A DNA stretch of 64,000 nucleotides, taken from assembly GCA_964419545.1 (NCBI GenBank), contig CAYQQU010000003.1:62001-126000 (forward strand), given 5' to 3'. Below the pieces are notes generated by a model that was not told the DNA's origin, made no database searches, and saw nothing but the letters and a program-made list of their open reading frames with translations. Below, piece after piece: positions 26,368-34,424 of the stretch. Source of the DNA: CAYQQU01 sp964419545 (GTDB lineage: Bacteria; Bacteroidota; Bacteroidia; Chitinophagales; Saprospiraceae). Every line of letters starts with the position of its first letter. The stretch's first letter is position 1. The position numbers and the translations under genes were made by a program.

Positions 26368-27100
26368 CGGTGTCGACTTTGCGGGTTTCAAAAAAACGGA
26401 TCAGGCGAAGCGCAGTCCCGAGGATCCGGCCGGGCGGCCGGTGAATGAGGCTGCCGATGGTCGCGGCGCTTTCGTCTACCTGGCGGATGAATTTTTCCCG
26501 CTCCGGCCCGTCCATGAAAGCGAGCTGGGTGGCGACCCGCCAGGCCAGGCCGCGGGCGCGGCGGATGCTGAAATTGACGACCACTTCGTCTTTGCGGCCG
26601 CCTACCCAGTCCAGCAGGATCATCAGACGGGAAACGCGGCTGAGGCGCGCCTGCATCTCATCGGTAAGTTCCTCCAGCAGGTCGTTCACCCGCATGAAAT
26701 CCTCTCTGAGGTCGAAGATGCTTTCTCCGGGGGCGACCTCTGCGGCGGCGAGGCCCAGATCGAAATTGATATGGGCGTTCATGCCGAGCAACAGGTGCTG
26801 CAGGATCGTAATATCGGACCGGCGCGCGGCAAAAGCGACGGCCCAGGAACGCGCCGGCTGTTCTTTGTTGCGAAACTGACGGTAGGCGTCGATGTACCGT
26901 TTCGCAAAAACGACGTCGAAACGCTCCATGCGCGGTCCGTCGTCAAAGCGTTCCGCCCGGATGCCGTCCAGGATCTGGGCGGTGGTGCGCCGGTAGACGT
27001 AGGCAAAAACGCCAAGCAGGTCGTTCTCGGCAACGGACGCTTCGACGATGCGGTCGAGTTCCGCCAGCACATCCGTAATAGTCAAAAAGGGAGCATTCAT
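26348..27100 (-). CDS. DUF5995 family protein
   Basis: 250 residues. The segment LLGMNAHINFDLGLAAAEVAPG (residues about 103-124) and the surrounding helices match the uncharacterised DUF5995 family, which has a conserved N-A-H-I-N core suggesting a metal or small-molecule site. No signal peptide. The function is unknown. It converges on the small membrane protein gene and is divergent from the sigma factor gene 79 bp away. Confidence 0.75.
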   Translation of the reverse strand: MNAPFLTITDVLAELDRIVEASVAENDLLGVFAYVYRRTTAQILDGIRAERFDDGPRMERFDVVFAKRYIDAYRQFRNKEQPARSWAVAFAARRSDITILQHLLLGMNAHINFDLGLAAAEVAPGESIFDLREDFMRVNDLLEELTDEMQARLSRVSRLMILLDWVGGRKDEVVVNFSIRRARGLAWRVATQLAFMDGPEREKFIRQVDESAATIGSLIHRPPGRILGTALRLIRFFETRKVDTVIRSLA

Positions 27101-27132
27101 AACCCTCTCAAGAAAGGAAAAAAATCGGTAAT

Positions 27133-27162
27133 TTCAGCGTCTTTTTTAACGGACTTTCGTCT
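27133..27162 (+). promoter_or_regulatory. Putative ECF-type promoter of the sigma factor gene
   Basis: TTCAGCGTC (27133-27141), 16 bp, then CGTCT (27158-27162), followed by an A/T-rich stretch and ATG 27180. The same two blocks with the same 16-bp gap precede the arsM gene. CGTC-type -10 boxes are common for extracytoplasmic-function sigma factors. Autoregulation by the encoded sigma factor is inferred. Confidence 0.7.
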
Positions 27163-27179
27163 ACCAATAAAACGACAAA

Positions 27180-27701
27180 ATGGATGCCGCTACGATCTGG
27201 CCGAAAGTGCAGGCGCCGCTGGAGCGATTTGTTCTACAGAAAACCGGCGACGCCGACGCCACCCACGATATTTTGCACAACATCTTTCTGCGCATGCAGG
27301 CCGGTTTGCCGCATTTGCGGCATCGCGACAAGCTCATGCCCTGGCTATACCGCATTGCCCGCAACGCCATCATCGATTACCAGCGCGCCGAGCAGCGATT
27401 GCTGAAGATTAAGAACCGATACGAACCGGAATCCGCGCTGGCGCCTGACCTTACCGAAGAGTTTGCCGCCTGCATCCCCCAGATGCTGGAAATACTGCCT
27501 GAAATATACCGCGAAGCGCTATACCTCTCGGAAATCGAAGGACTGTCGCAAAAAGAACTGGCGGAACGCCTGGGGCTTTCTTACCCCGGCGCCAAATCGC
27601 GGGTGCAGCGCGGCCGGGAAAAGCTGAGGGAAGCATTGGAGGCGTGCTGCCACATCTACACCGACGCCTACGGCAATATCATCGATTATCACAGCCGTTG
27701 A
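27180..27701 (+). CDS. sigZ: RNA polymerase sigma factor, SigZ-like ECF family
   Basis: 173 residues. Region 2 spans about 8-70 (DATHDILHNIFLRMQ and MPWLYRIARNAIIDYQR), region 4 about 105-160 with the helix-turn-helix GLSQKELAERLGLSYPGAKSRVQRGREKLRE. The C-terminal tail CCHIYTDAYGNIIDY, with two cysteines, is typical of SigZ proteins. No anti-sigma gene is adjacent. The start codon lies 18 bp after a CGTCT box that recurs before arsM, so it probably controls itself and arsM. Confidence 0.88.
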   Translation: MDAATIWPKVQAPLERFVLQKTGDADATHDILHNIFLRMQAGLPHLRHRDKLMPWLYRIARNAIIDYQRAEQRLLKIKNRYEPESALAPDLTEEFAACIPQMLEILPEIYREALYLSEIEGLSQKELAERLGLSYPGAKSRVQRGREKLREALEACCHIYTDAYGNIIDYHSR

Positions 27702-27703
27702 AA

Positions 27704-27733
27704 TTCAGCGTCTTTTTAGGCCGGCTACCGTCT
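27704..27733 (+). promoter_or_regulatory. Putative ECF-type promoter of arsM
   Basis: TTCAGCGTC (27704-27712), 16 bp, CGTCT (27729-27733), two bases after the sigma gene stop and 21 bp before the arsM ATG. Both blocks and the spacing are identical to the sigma gene's own promoter. Confidence 0.72.
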
Positions 27734-27753
27734 TAATAATAAATGACTCGATT

Positions 27754-28545
27754 ATGAAAGAAGACACGAAAACAATGGTCCGCAACAAGTACGCGGAAAT
27801 TGTTACCAAAAATCAGAATAGCTGCTGCGGGCCCAGTTGTTGCGGCGACGAGGTGCTCGACCAGATCTCCTTTGTGGACGGTTACGAAAAACTGGAAGGC
27901 TACGTCCCCGACGCCGATTTCGGCCTGGGATGCGGCTTACCCACCGAATCGGCTCGCCTGCAGCCCGGGCAGACGGTGCTCGACCTGGGCTCGGGGGCCG
28001 GCAATGACGTCTTTATCGCCCGCCGCCTGGTCGGTGAGACCGGCCGCGTGATCGGCCTCGATTTTACCCCCGAGATGATCGATAAAGCCAACCAGAACAA
28101 AGCAAAGCTGGGGTACGACAACGTCTCTTTCGTACTGGGAGATATCGAGGCGATACCGCTGGCCGATGCCTCCGTCGATGTGGTGATCAGCAATTGCGTC
28201 CTCAACCTGGTGCCCGATAAAGCCAAAGCGTATGCGGAAATATATCGCGTCCTACGACCGGGCGGCCATCTGGCGATTTCCGACATCGTTTTGCTCGGGG
28301 AACTGCCGCCGGCTTTGCGGGAAGCCGCCGCATTGTACGCCGGCTGTATCGGCGGAGCACTGCTGAAAGACGAATATCTCGACCTGGTGCAGGCCGCAGG
28401 CTTTGCGGAGGTGAAAGTGGAAAAAGACAAACACATCCATATTCCGCCGGCACTGCTGGAACAGGAGCTGTCGGCCGCCGAACTGGCGGTCTACCGGGCC
28501 GGTGACAATGAAGTGCGCAGCATTACCGTGTATGCTGTGAAATAG
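27754..28545 (+). CDS. arsM: Arsenite S-adenosylmethionine methyltransferase
   Basis: 263 residues. A class I SAM-dependent methyltransferase with the VLDLGSGAGND nucleotide loop (about residues 72-82). The three cysteines needed for As(III) binding in ArsM are present in their usual contexts: GLGCGLPT (about 53), ISNCVLNL (about 149) and YAGCIGGAL (about 195). An additional N-terminal SCCGPSCCG cluster may bind metal or arsenic. It converts arsenite to methylated arsenicals in the cytoplasm. No arsR or arsenite pump is adjacent; regulation by the upstream sigma factor is suggested by the shared promoter. Confidence 0.92.
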   Translation: MKEDTKTMVRNKYAEIVTKNQNSCCGPSCCGDEVLDQISFVDGYEKLEGYVPDADFGLGCGLPTESARLQPGQTVLDLGSGAGNDVFIARRLVGETGRVIGLDFTPEMIDKANQNKAKLGYDNVSFVLGDIEAIPLADASVDVVISNCVLNLVPDKAKAYAEIYRVLRPGGHLAISDIVLLGELPPALREAAALYAGCIGGALLKDEYLDLVQAAGFAEVKVEKDKHIHIPPALLEQELSAAELAVYRAGDNEVRSITVYAVK

Positions 28546-28568
28546 GACCGACAGGTGGGGGGATGTTG

Positions 28569-28700
28569 TCAGGATTTTCTCCCCACTTGCATTTCCGAAT
28601 AGTGATCCAGGTAATGCCGCAGCGATTCCAGTTGTTTTTTGTCGCCCAGTACGATGAAGCTCGAACCCGGCGTCAGGCTGGTGTCCGGAGAAGGGTTGAC
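28569..28700 (-). pseudogene. C-terminal 43 codons of the potassium channel beyond an in-frame TAG
   Basis: The frame of the channel gene continues without shift past the TAG at 28701-28703 for 43 codons to a TGA at 28569-28571. The translation (NPSPDTSLTPGSSFIVLGD and onward) is exactly the end of an RCK_C domain, which shows that the gene was once 356 codons long. Confidence 0.8.
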
Positions 28701-29639
28701 CTAGTATTCGCCGCGGGGGCTGCGATAACCGATGATATTGGCGCCGGTGACCTTGCGCAGGCGCAGTTCGCGGATTGACTTGCCCGTACATTCGGAAGGC
28801 AGCTCTTCGTAGAGGATCTCTTCAAAACCAATGTCCGATTCGTATTCGTTGGTGATAAAGGAGAAGAAGTCGATGGCGCCCGGCTTGGTGACGAGAGTAG
28901 CCATGTAAAAGCCGCCGATCTGTTCGGGCATCACCACGTGATCGGCGCCCGCCATTTGGAGCTTGCGCTGCGATTTGGGGTGCAGCGCCCGGCTGATGAT
29001 ATTGATCTTCGGGTTGAGCTGGCGGGCGCTCAGCACAGTAAAAACATTGTCGGAATCATCGGGAAGCGCCGAGATCAGGGCATTAGCGCGCCGGATGCCG
29101 GCCTGCAGCAGGGCGTCGTCGTGGGTGGCGTCGTCCTCGACGTACAGGATTTTGTCCTCGCTTTTCTGGATCGCTTCGATCTCATCCGGGTTGCGGTCGA
29201 TCACCACGAAGGTGAGGTTGTGGTTCTTCAGATGGGCGGCGATCTCTTTACCGTATTTCCCGTAACCCGCCAGGATGATGTGATCGGACAACTGATCGAT
29301 GCTGCGTTGGACAAAATTGAGGTGCATGGTTTTGAAAATTTCTCCCTGAACGATGTAATACGAAAAAACGGCCAGGATGTAGGTGACCGTCACAAAATTC
29401 AGCAAAATAAATATCGAAGTAAAGATGCGGCCGGCTTCGGAGAGCGGCCGTACTTCGGTATACCCCACCGTAGACAGGGTGATGATCACCATGTAAAAGG
29501 CTTCGCCCAGGTCGTACTTTTCGAGATACATATAGACGACCGTTCCCAGCATCATCAGGCCCAGAAGCAGGAGCACCGCGGTCCGCAAATCCAAAAAGGA
29601 CGCGGGAATCCTGTAGATATTGAATTTTCTCACTTTCAT
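28701..29639 (-). CDS. Two-TM potassium channel with RCK domain, truncated by in-frame TAG
   Basis: 312 residues to the TAG. Two membrane helices (about 18-38 and 75-100) flank a pore loop with the selectivity filter TVGYTE (about 57-62). The RCK_N (TrkA-N) Rossmann domain follows with GYGKYGKEIAAHL and acidic strand end VVIDRNP. The RCK_C domain starts near residue 260 but is cut inside its last strand region at GEY-TAG; the missing 43 residues are still encoded in frame. Tandem FNR-like boxes lie about 78 bp upstream, with TAATATTG (29684-29677, minus strand) as a good -7 element. If the stop is real, gating by the RCK ring is probably damaged. Confidence 0.85.
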   Translation of the reverse strand: MKVRKFNIYRIPASFLDLRTAVLLLLGLMMLGTVVYMYLEKYDLGEAFYMVIITLSTVGYTEVRPLSEAGRIFTSIFILLNFVTVTYILAVFSYYIVQGEIFKTMHLNFVQRSIDQLSDHIILAGYGKYGKEIAAHLKNHNLTFVVIDRNPDEIEAIQKSEDKILYVEDDATHDDALLQAGIRRANALISALPDDSDNVFTVLSARQLNPKINIISRALHPKSQRKLQMAGADHVVMPEQIGGFYMATLVTKPGAIDFFSFITNEYESDIGFEEILYEELPSECTGKSIRELRLRKVTGANIIGYRSPRGEY

Positions 29640-29711
29640 GGTATCGGATGAATCGCCTGCACGGCAAATGACTCCCCAATATTACAACTTTCCCGCTTCA
29701 ACGGCCACGCC

Positions 29712-29746
29712 TGACAAAAATCAGGATGGATAAATGATAACCATCA
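29712..29746 (-). promoter_or_regulatory. Tandem FNR/CRP-like boxes upstream of the potassium channel
   Basis: TGAC-AAAA-ATCA at 29712-29723 and TGAT-AACC-ATCA at 29735-29746, 23 bp apart. The nearer box is centred about 37 bp from a TAATATTG -7-like element on the minus strand, which puts it near -44 from the start of transcription, the usual class II activator position. The rest of 29640-29950 shows no gene. Confidence 0.65.
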
Positions 29747-29950
29747 CTCCACCGGCGGTCGGGAAAGGATATTTTTAGCATAATGCAAAATGCTGCTTTG
29801 TAGCAAACACCGGTAACCGAAAAGTTATCCGGGGAACCCCACGCCGTCGAATTACGGGAATCCGGGTTAAAGAGATGAAAGGTTTTTGAGTTCTGCTTTT
29901 GACCCTGAATAATTGTTCATTCCCGGATTGACGTCAAAATCGCAACTGTC

Positions 29951-31210
29951 ATGAGAAATAGGGCTGCCGTAAACCGATCCGTACGAATACTACACAAAAG
30001 AATCAGAATAGTTGGGCTGTTCTTTCTACTATGGACCTGCTCCCACCTGCTTTCCGCCCAGTTTGTTCCGCTTGCCGACATCGACCGCCTCGGCTCGGAT
30101 TACGTCGCCGGTGCGAAAAACAGCGGTCTGGTGATCGGTATCCTCACCCCCGACACGCTCTTGGTGCGCGGATACGGCCGGATCAGCCGCCGCGATCCCC
30201 GGCCGCCCGATCAGCATACGCTGTTCGAAACGGGCGCCCTCACCCAGGTGTTCACCACCACCCTCGCGATGATCGAGAGCCGCCGCGGCGCGTTCCGCAT
30301 AGAGGAGCCCATCCGGCCGTTCGTCGACGAGCAGGTAGCCTTGCCGGATTACCAGCCGGTACGCTGCGTCGAAATCGTGGTGCCGAAAGCGGGGCAGCCG
30401 CCTCAGCGGCTGCGTTCCTGCGGGCCGGACCCCCTCGCGGAGCGGGTCTGTATTGCTTTCTGCGACCTGGCAAGCCACACTTCCGGGCTGCCCAACTCGC
30501 CTTCGGAAAGTTTTTCCTGGTTGCCTCTTCTGGAGATCCGGGAAACGGGCGAGCCGTGCCTGGATTTTTCCCGCGAAGACCTCTATCGCATACTCGGCGG
30601 TATCGAGTTGAATGACGCGCCGGGCGAAAAGTTCCGGTATTCGAACCTGGGCATTGCCCTGCTCGGGCATCTGGTTGCCGATATCCGGGAAACGACCTAC
30701 GAAGAGCTGCTGCTCGAACGCCTGCTCCGGCCGCTCCGTCTGCCGGATACCCGCCTGCAGCTCAACGAAGAGCAGCGGCGACGCCTGGCGCCGGGGCACG
30801 ATCATCGCGGCCGCCCCGTGCCGGCATGGCCCTTAGCCGGCATGGCGCCCTCCTGCGGCCTGAAATCCAACGCCCGCGACTTGCTGGCCTTTGTAGCCGC
30901 CAACCTGGCTACCCGCGATCAGGAATTGGCCGCTGCTTTTGAAGCGGTGCAGCAGCCCTACGTCGACGTGCCCTTCCCCGGCTGGGAACGCTCTACCCAG
31001 GCCGGCTACGGCTGGCTCGTCAGCCTGCTGAGCGAGGAAAGCAACCTGCCCGTCACCTGGATGGCCGGCGGTACTTCCGGGCACCGCTCTTTCGCCGGGT
31101 TCCTCAAAGACAAACAGATCGGCGTCGTCGTGCTCGCCAATAGCACCGAACCGGTTACTTTGCTGGGGTTCGATGTGCTTGACTCGCTTTATGACGGGGA
31201 ATGGAAATGA
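29951..31210 (+). CDS. Serine hydrolase (class C beta-lactamase fold) lacking the SxxK nucleophile
   Basis: 419 residues with a hydrophobic export signal (about 18-36, ending LLSAQ). The fold is that of the beta-lactamase/penicillin-binding protein family: the position FETGALTQVFT (about residues 90-100) corresponds to the catalytic SxxK motif, but here it is A-L-T-Q, so both Ser and Lys are gone. The second motif YSN (about 233) and the third-motif region GGTSGHRSF are present. It should be exported, and is probably a binding pseudoenzyme rather than a hydrolase. It is monocistronic and converges on the WD40 operon. Confidence 0.85.
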   Translation: MRNRAAVNRSVRILHKRIRIVGLFFLLWTCSHLLSAQFVPLADIDRLGSDYVAGAKNSGLVIGILTPDTLLVRGYGRISRRDPRPPDQHTLFETGALTQVFTTTLAMIESRRGAFRIEEPIRPFVDEQVALPDYQPVRCVEIVVPKAGQPPQRLRSCGPDPLAERVCIAFCDLASHTSGLPNSPSESFSWLPLLEIRETGEPCLDFSREDLYRILGGIELNDAPGEKFRYSNLGIALLGHLVADIRETTYEELLLERLLRPLRLPDTRLQLNEEQRRRLAPGHDHRGRPVPAWPLAGMAPSCGLKSNARDLLAFVAANLATRDQELAAAFEAVQQPYVDVPFPGWERSTQAGYGWLVSLLSEESNLPVTWMAGGTSGHRSFAGFLKDKQIGVVVLANSTEPVTLLGFDVLDSLYDGEWK

Positions 31211-31224
31211 AAAATTCACAAGGA

Positions 31225-32208
31225 TCATTTTTTCCCGGTCGGCAGGCCAAATTGCCGGATTTCGGCTTCGGTCAGCTCCCGGTCCAGAATAATGGCCGCT
31301 ACTTCGGGAAAGCCGGGGCGCCAGACGCCGCCTTCTCTGAGCTCGGCCAGCCGGTCGAGTATTACTATTCCCGCCGGCGCCGTATCCCAGTAGTAGGCAA
31401 CTTCCTGGTCTTTGATTTGGCGCAATAGTTTTAAAGCGACCTCCGGCTGTTCGGCCAGCAAGAGGGCCAGCAGTTCGGTGATTCGGGGCCGGACGCCGTC
31501 ATCGCCGGCTAGTTGAATGGCTTCCCGTGCATTGGCGAGGGCAGCGGCGTACTTTCCGGTAAACAGTTGCCAGGAGGCCAGCGCGTTGAGCTTTTGGCTC
31601 AGGATGCGGTTCATCTCGGAGGAGGGGAAACGCTCCAGGATGCGGCGGCAGTCGGCCACGTATTGCCTCGCCCGTTGCTCCAACGCAGAAAAGTCGCCTT
31701 GCGCCAGCGCCCGGTTGATCCGGCCGGGACGATCCCCGAAGGCCAACTCGTCATGGATGATCGAGAAATTGAGCCGGTCCGCTAAGGAATCCGGGGTCTG
31801 CATCATGAGATCGACATAGCGAATGCGTTGTTCGACCAACGATCCGGCCTCCGGTTGCGTACCGGGCAGCCGGCTCGCTTCATTCCGTTCTACGAGGTGC
31901 CGCCGGATCCAGTCGACCAGGCCCCGGGGCGTCAGCAAGAGGTAGAGTTCTCCCATCGGATCGCCCACGAGGGCGTAGCGGCCGTCTTTTGAGAAGAACA
32001 GGTGTTTTTGCCAGGAGCCGCTCACTTCCAGGTCCAGGGCGAAGGCTTCCTGGCCGTCGGCAGTCCATATTCGATTATCCAGCAGCAAGAGCTGTCCGTC
32101 GGGAGCGACGGCCGCCTCGGTCGGGTTTTGCGTGGTCTTAAATCGCTGATGGAAGCGGAGTTCGCCGGATATGCTCTCGGCGCGGACCGCATGGTATCCC
32201 AACAGCAC
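31225..32208 (-). CDS. C-terminal part of the WD40 protein, downstream of an in-frame TAA
   Basis: 327 residues from a GTG at 32208, but this is very likely the continuation of the gene upstream: the frame is the same and only six bases separate the TAA (32215-32217) from this start. The first 70 residues complete the beta-propeller (DGQLLLLDN, FFSKDGRYALVGD), and residues about 125-270 are helical with tetratricopeptide-like spacing. It has no signal of its own, so as a separate product it would lack export. Confidence 0.6.
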   Translation of the reverse strand: MLLGYHAVRAESISGELRFHQRFKTTQNPTEAAVAPDGQLLLLDNRIWTADGQEAFALDLEVSGSWQKHLFFSKDGRYALVGDPMGELYLLLTPRGLVDWIRRHLVERNEASRLPGTQPEAGSLVEQRIRYVDLMMQTPDSLADRLNFSIIHDELAFGDRPGRINRALAQGDFSALEQRARQYVADCRRILERFPSSEMNRILSQKLNALASWQLFTGKYAAALANAREAIQLAGDDGVRPRITELLALLLAEQPEVALKLLRQIKDQEVAYYWDTAPAGIVILDRLAELREGGVWRPGFPEVAAIILDRELTEAEIRQFGLPTGKK

Positions 32209-32214
32209 GACGGT

Positions 32215-34368
32215 TTATCCGTCACCGGAAATTCTGGCGCGCAATAGCCGGGGATACTCGATGCTCCGGAATGGTTGTAAGGTGTCTGATTGACGCTGCC
32301 AGAGGCGGACGGCGGGCGATTGGTCGTGTTGGGTGAGCAAATATTGTTCGTCTTCCGAGAATTCCCATTGCACCACGTCGGATACCGGTCCGCTCCATGC
32401 CGATTGCCGGTTTTTGCCCAGCAAAACCAACTGTTCATCGCGCAGCAGGCCGATGTAGTTTCCGCGCGGCGAACGCTCTAAGCGGCTGCTGCGAAAATTT
32501 CCGGTAAGGGTGTCGCACCTAAGCGTATTTTGCGGAGTTAAAAATATCCGGTAGATCTTGGAGCGCCCACTGGTCAGGTAAGCGGTGCGGGGCCCATGCC
32601 AACGCAACGCCAGGCTATCCGGATTGCGCCATGTAAAACCGATCAATTTCAGGTTGTCTTGCTTTATCGCCTGTGTGGTGTCGATTTCCCACAGATGGAC
32701 GCTACCATAATTGTCCAGCGCCAGGGCGCGGCTTCCGTCAGGGGAAAGGGCGCCGGCGATGACCGTATTCTGATGCGGAAGTAAGTACTTCTCCGAACCG
32801 TTTACGCGATAGAGCGCCAACGTACGGACATCCGGCATGGTAACGACCCATTGCCGGTCTTCTGAAAAGTGGGGAGGAATGAGGTGGCGAACCGCCGGGT
32901 AATAAACAAACTCGTCGGAACCCGGCTGCCACCGGGCCGCCAAGTAAGGCATGAAAGCAGTCGTTAGCGCGCTTCCGTCAGGGGCGAAGCGCGCTTCGAA
33001 ATAGGGGCCGGGCTGAAGGTAGGTCAGGGCCTGCCAGCCGAAAAGCGGCCAAACCCTTGCCCGGTTGTCATAGGAAGCCGTTACGATTTCTCGGCTGTCG
33101 GCGGAGAAAGCAACCGACCGGATCTGGTCGCTATGCCGCAGGACCGCGACCAGCTGACCGTTTACGGTTGTCACTTTAGTAGTGCCGTCCCGGGAGGCGG
33201 TGGCGAGCAACTTGCTGTCGGGAGAGAAAGCGGAAAAGACCACGCCATTCTCGTGACGGACGGTAGCCTGTATCTCTCCTTTCGCGTTGATGATCTTGGT
33301 CGTTCCGTCATTGGAAGAAGTGGCGTAATGGCGGCCATCCGGGGCGAAGGTCGCCCAGTAGATGTAATCGTCATGGGCGTTAACCGCCTTCACTTGCAGG
33401 GTATCTGACGTGTACAGGCGCGACTTGTTGTCGCCATGGCACAGGAGCAGAAATTGTCCGTCGACGGACTCAGCGGCCGCGATCAGGCCAAAAGCATGGT
33501 GTAAGGGCGGACAAACAGAGCGGATGTGCTGTCCTTCCCACGACCAGTACTCCAAGCATTCGGTAGGGCGGTCGCCCAGTTCCGGCAGGTAGTATTCCGG
33601 CAGGAACATCAATTGCCGGCCGTCGCCGCTCAGGGTAAGGTAGCGCAATGAAGCCGTAAAAGAGAAGGTGGTTAGCCTCCGGCCTTCGATACTGTAAATG
33701 CGCACCTCGCCATGCTCCAGTGCTACGGCAAAGCGTTCGTCGTCGGGGTGCAGAAAAATTTTGTAGATCCGTTCGTCAACCGGCCATTCGTGCACCAGTT
33801 CCCCCTCGCGGTTCCAGATCCGTACGGCCCCGTATTCGGTCGCGGTTATCAGGCGGCGTCCGTCCTTAGAAAGCACGGCATGGTCGAGCCGCCCGGGATG
33901 GGGATATTCTTCAGTGTACAGGCCTTCCTGATCCTGCCAGATACGCCGGTAGAAAATGCGGGTCAGGTTGGCAAACAAACTGACGGGCGCCGGCGCCTGC
34001 CGGGCGCGGCAGGTATCGATCGCCTGGTAAAGGGTGAGCAGGGCGCGGGTGGGATCTTCTCTGGCCAATGCCTGGCTTTCGTAAGCCATCAGCAGCGCGC
34101 GGGTTTCGATTTCCCGTCGTTCCGATTGCCGGCGGGCGTTTTCCAGTTGATCTACCCGCGCTTGTAAGGCGGTTTTGATCAACTGCGCCAGATCGTTATC
34201 GCGCGGCCGGTCAGGACAGTTTAGCGCGGCGAGGTACTGGTTGATGGCGGTTTCGTAGCGCCCCTCCGTAGCCGCGCGCCGCCCTTCGGCCCGCAAGCCC
34301 TGATAGCACTGGGCGATGGTGTGATTAAAACCAGATAACCCAAGCAGTATCGCAAAGAGGTATTTCAT
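32215..34368 (-). CDS. Secreted WD40-repeat protein, third gene of the CHAT-STAND operon, interrupted by TAA
   Basis: 717 residues from ATG 34368, chosen because it starts a signal peptide (KYLFAILLGLSGFNHTIAQ). A helical region with repeat-like spacing (about 25-130) is followed by WD40-type blades recognisable from about residue 165: VLSKDGRRLITATEYGAVRIW, TFAPDGRHYATSSNDGT, AFSPDSKLLATASRDGT, AFSADSREIVTASYDNRARVW. The frame ends at TAA directly after ARISGDG, where WD40 repeats normally read SGDGKTVV; the sequence after the stop continues in the same frame as TVVLLGY. One base change from AAA would explain it. It follows the STAND gene by 56 bp. Confidence 0.8.
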   Translation of the reverse strand: MKYLFAILLGLSGFNHTIAQCYQGLRAEGRRAATEGRYETAINQYLAALNCPDRPRDNDLAQLIKTALQARVDQLENARRQSERREIETRALLMAYESQALAREDPTRALLTLYQAIDTCRARQAPAPVSLFANLTRIFYRRIWQDQEGLYTEEYPHPGRLDHAVLSKDGRRLITATEYGAVRIWNREGELVHEWPVDERIYKIFLHPDDERFAVALEHGEVRIYSIEGRRLTTFSFTASLRYLTLSGDGRQLMFLPEYYLPELGDRPTECLEYWSWEGQHIRSVCPPLHHAFGLIAAAESVDGQFLLLCHGDNKSRLYTSDTLQVKAVNAHDDYIYWATFAPDGRHYATSSNDGTTKIINAKGEIQATVRHENGVVFSAFSPDSKLLATASRDGTTKVTTVNGQLVAVLRHSDQIRSVAFSADSREIVTASYDNRARVWPLFGWQALTYLQPGPYFEARFAPDGSALTTAFMPYLAARWQPGSDEFVYYPAVRHLIPPHFSEDRQWVVTMPDVRTLALYRVNGSEKYLLPHQNTVIAGALSPDGSRALALDNYGSVHLWEIDTTQAIKQDNLKLIGFTWRNPDSLALRWHGPRTAYLTSGRSKIYRIFLTPQNTLRCDTLTGNFRSSRLERSPRGNYIGLLRDEQLVLLGKNRQSAWSGPVSDVVQWEFSEDEQYLLTQHDQSPAVRLWQRQSDTLQPFRSIEYPRLLRARISGDG

Positions 34369-34424
34369 TTTTTGTACAGTTGTAGCACTATTAATGCGGA
34401 TGGAACCAAAAGGGAAACAGCCGG

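Noticed and set aside
28701..32217. Stop-codon reassignment as the explanation of the in-frame TAG and TAA
   Set aside because: TAA, TAG and TGA all serve as normal stops of intact genes nearby (for example TAG at 1926-1928 and 51832-51834), so the code is standard.
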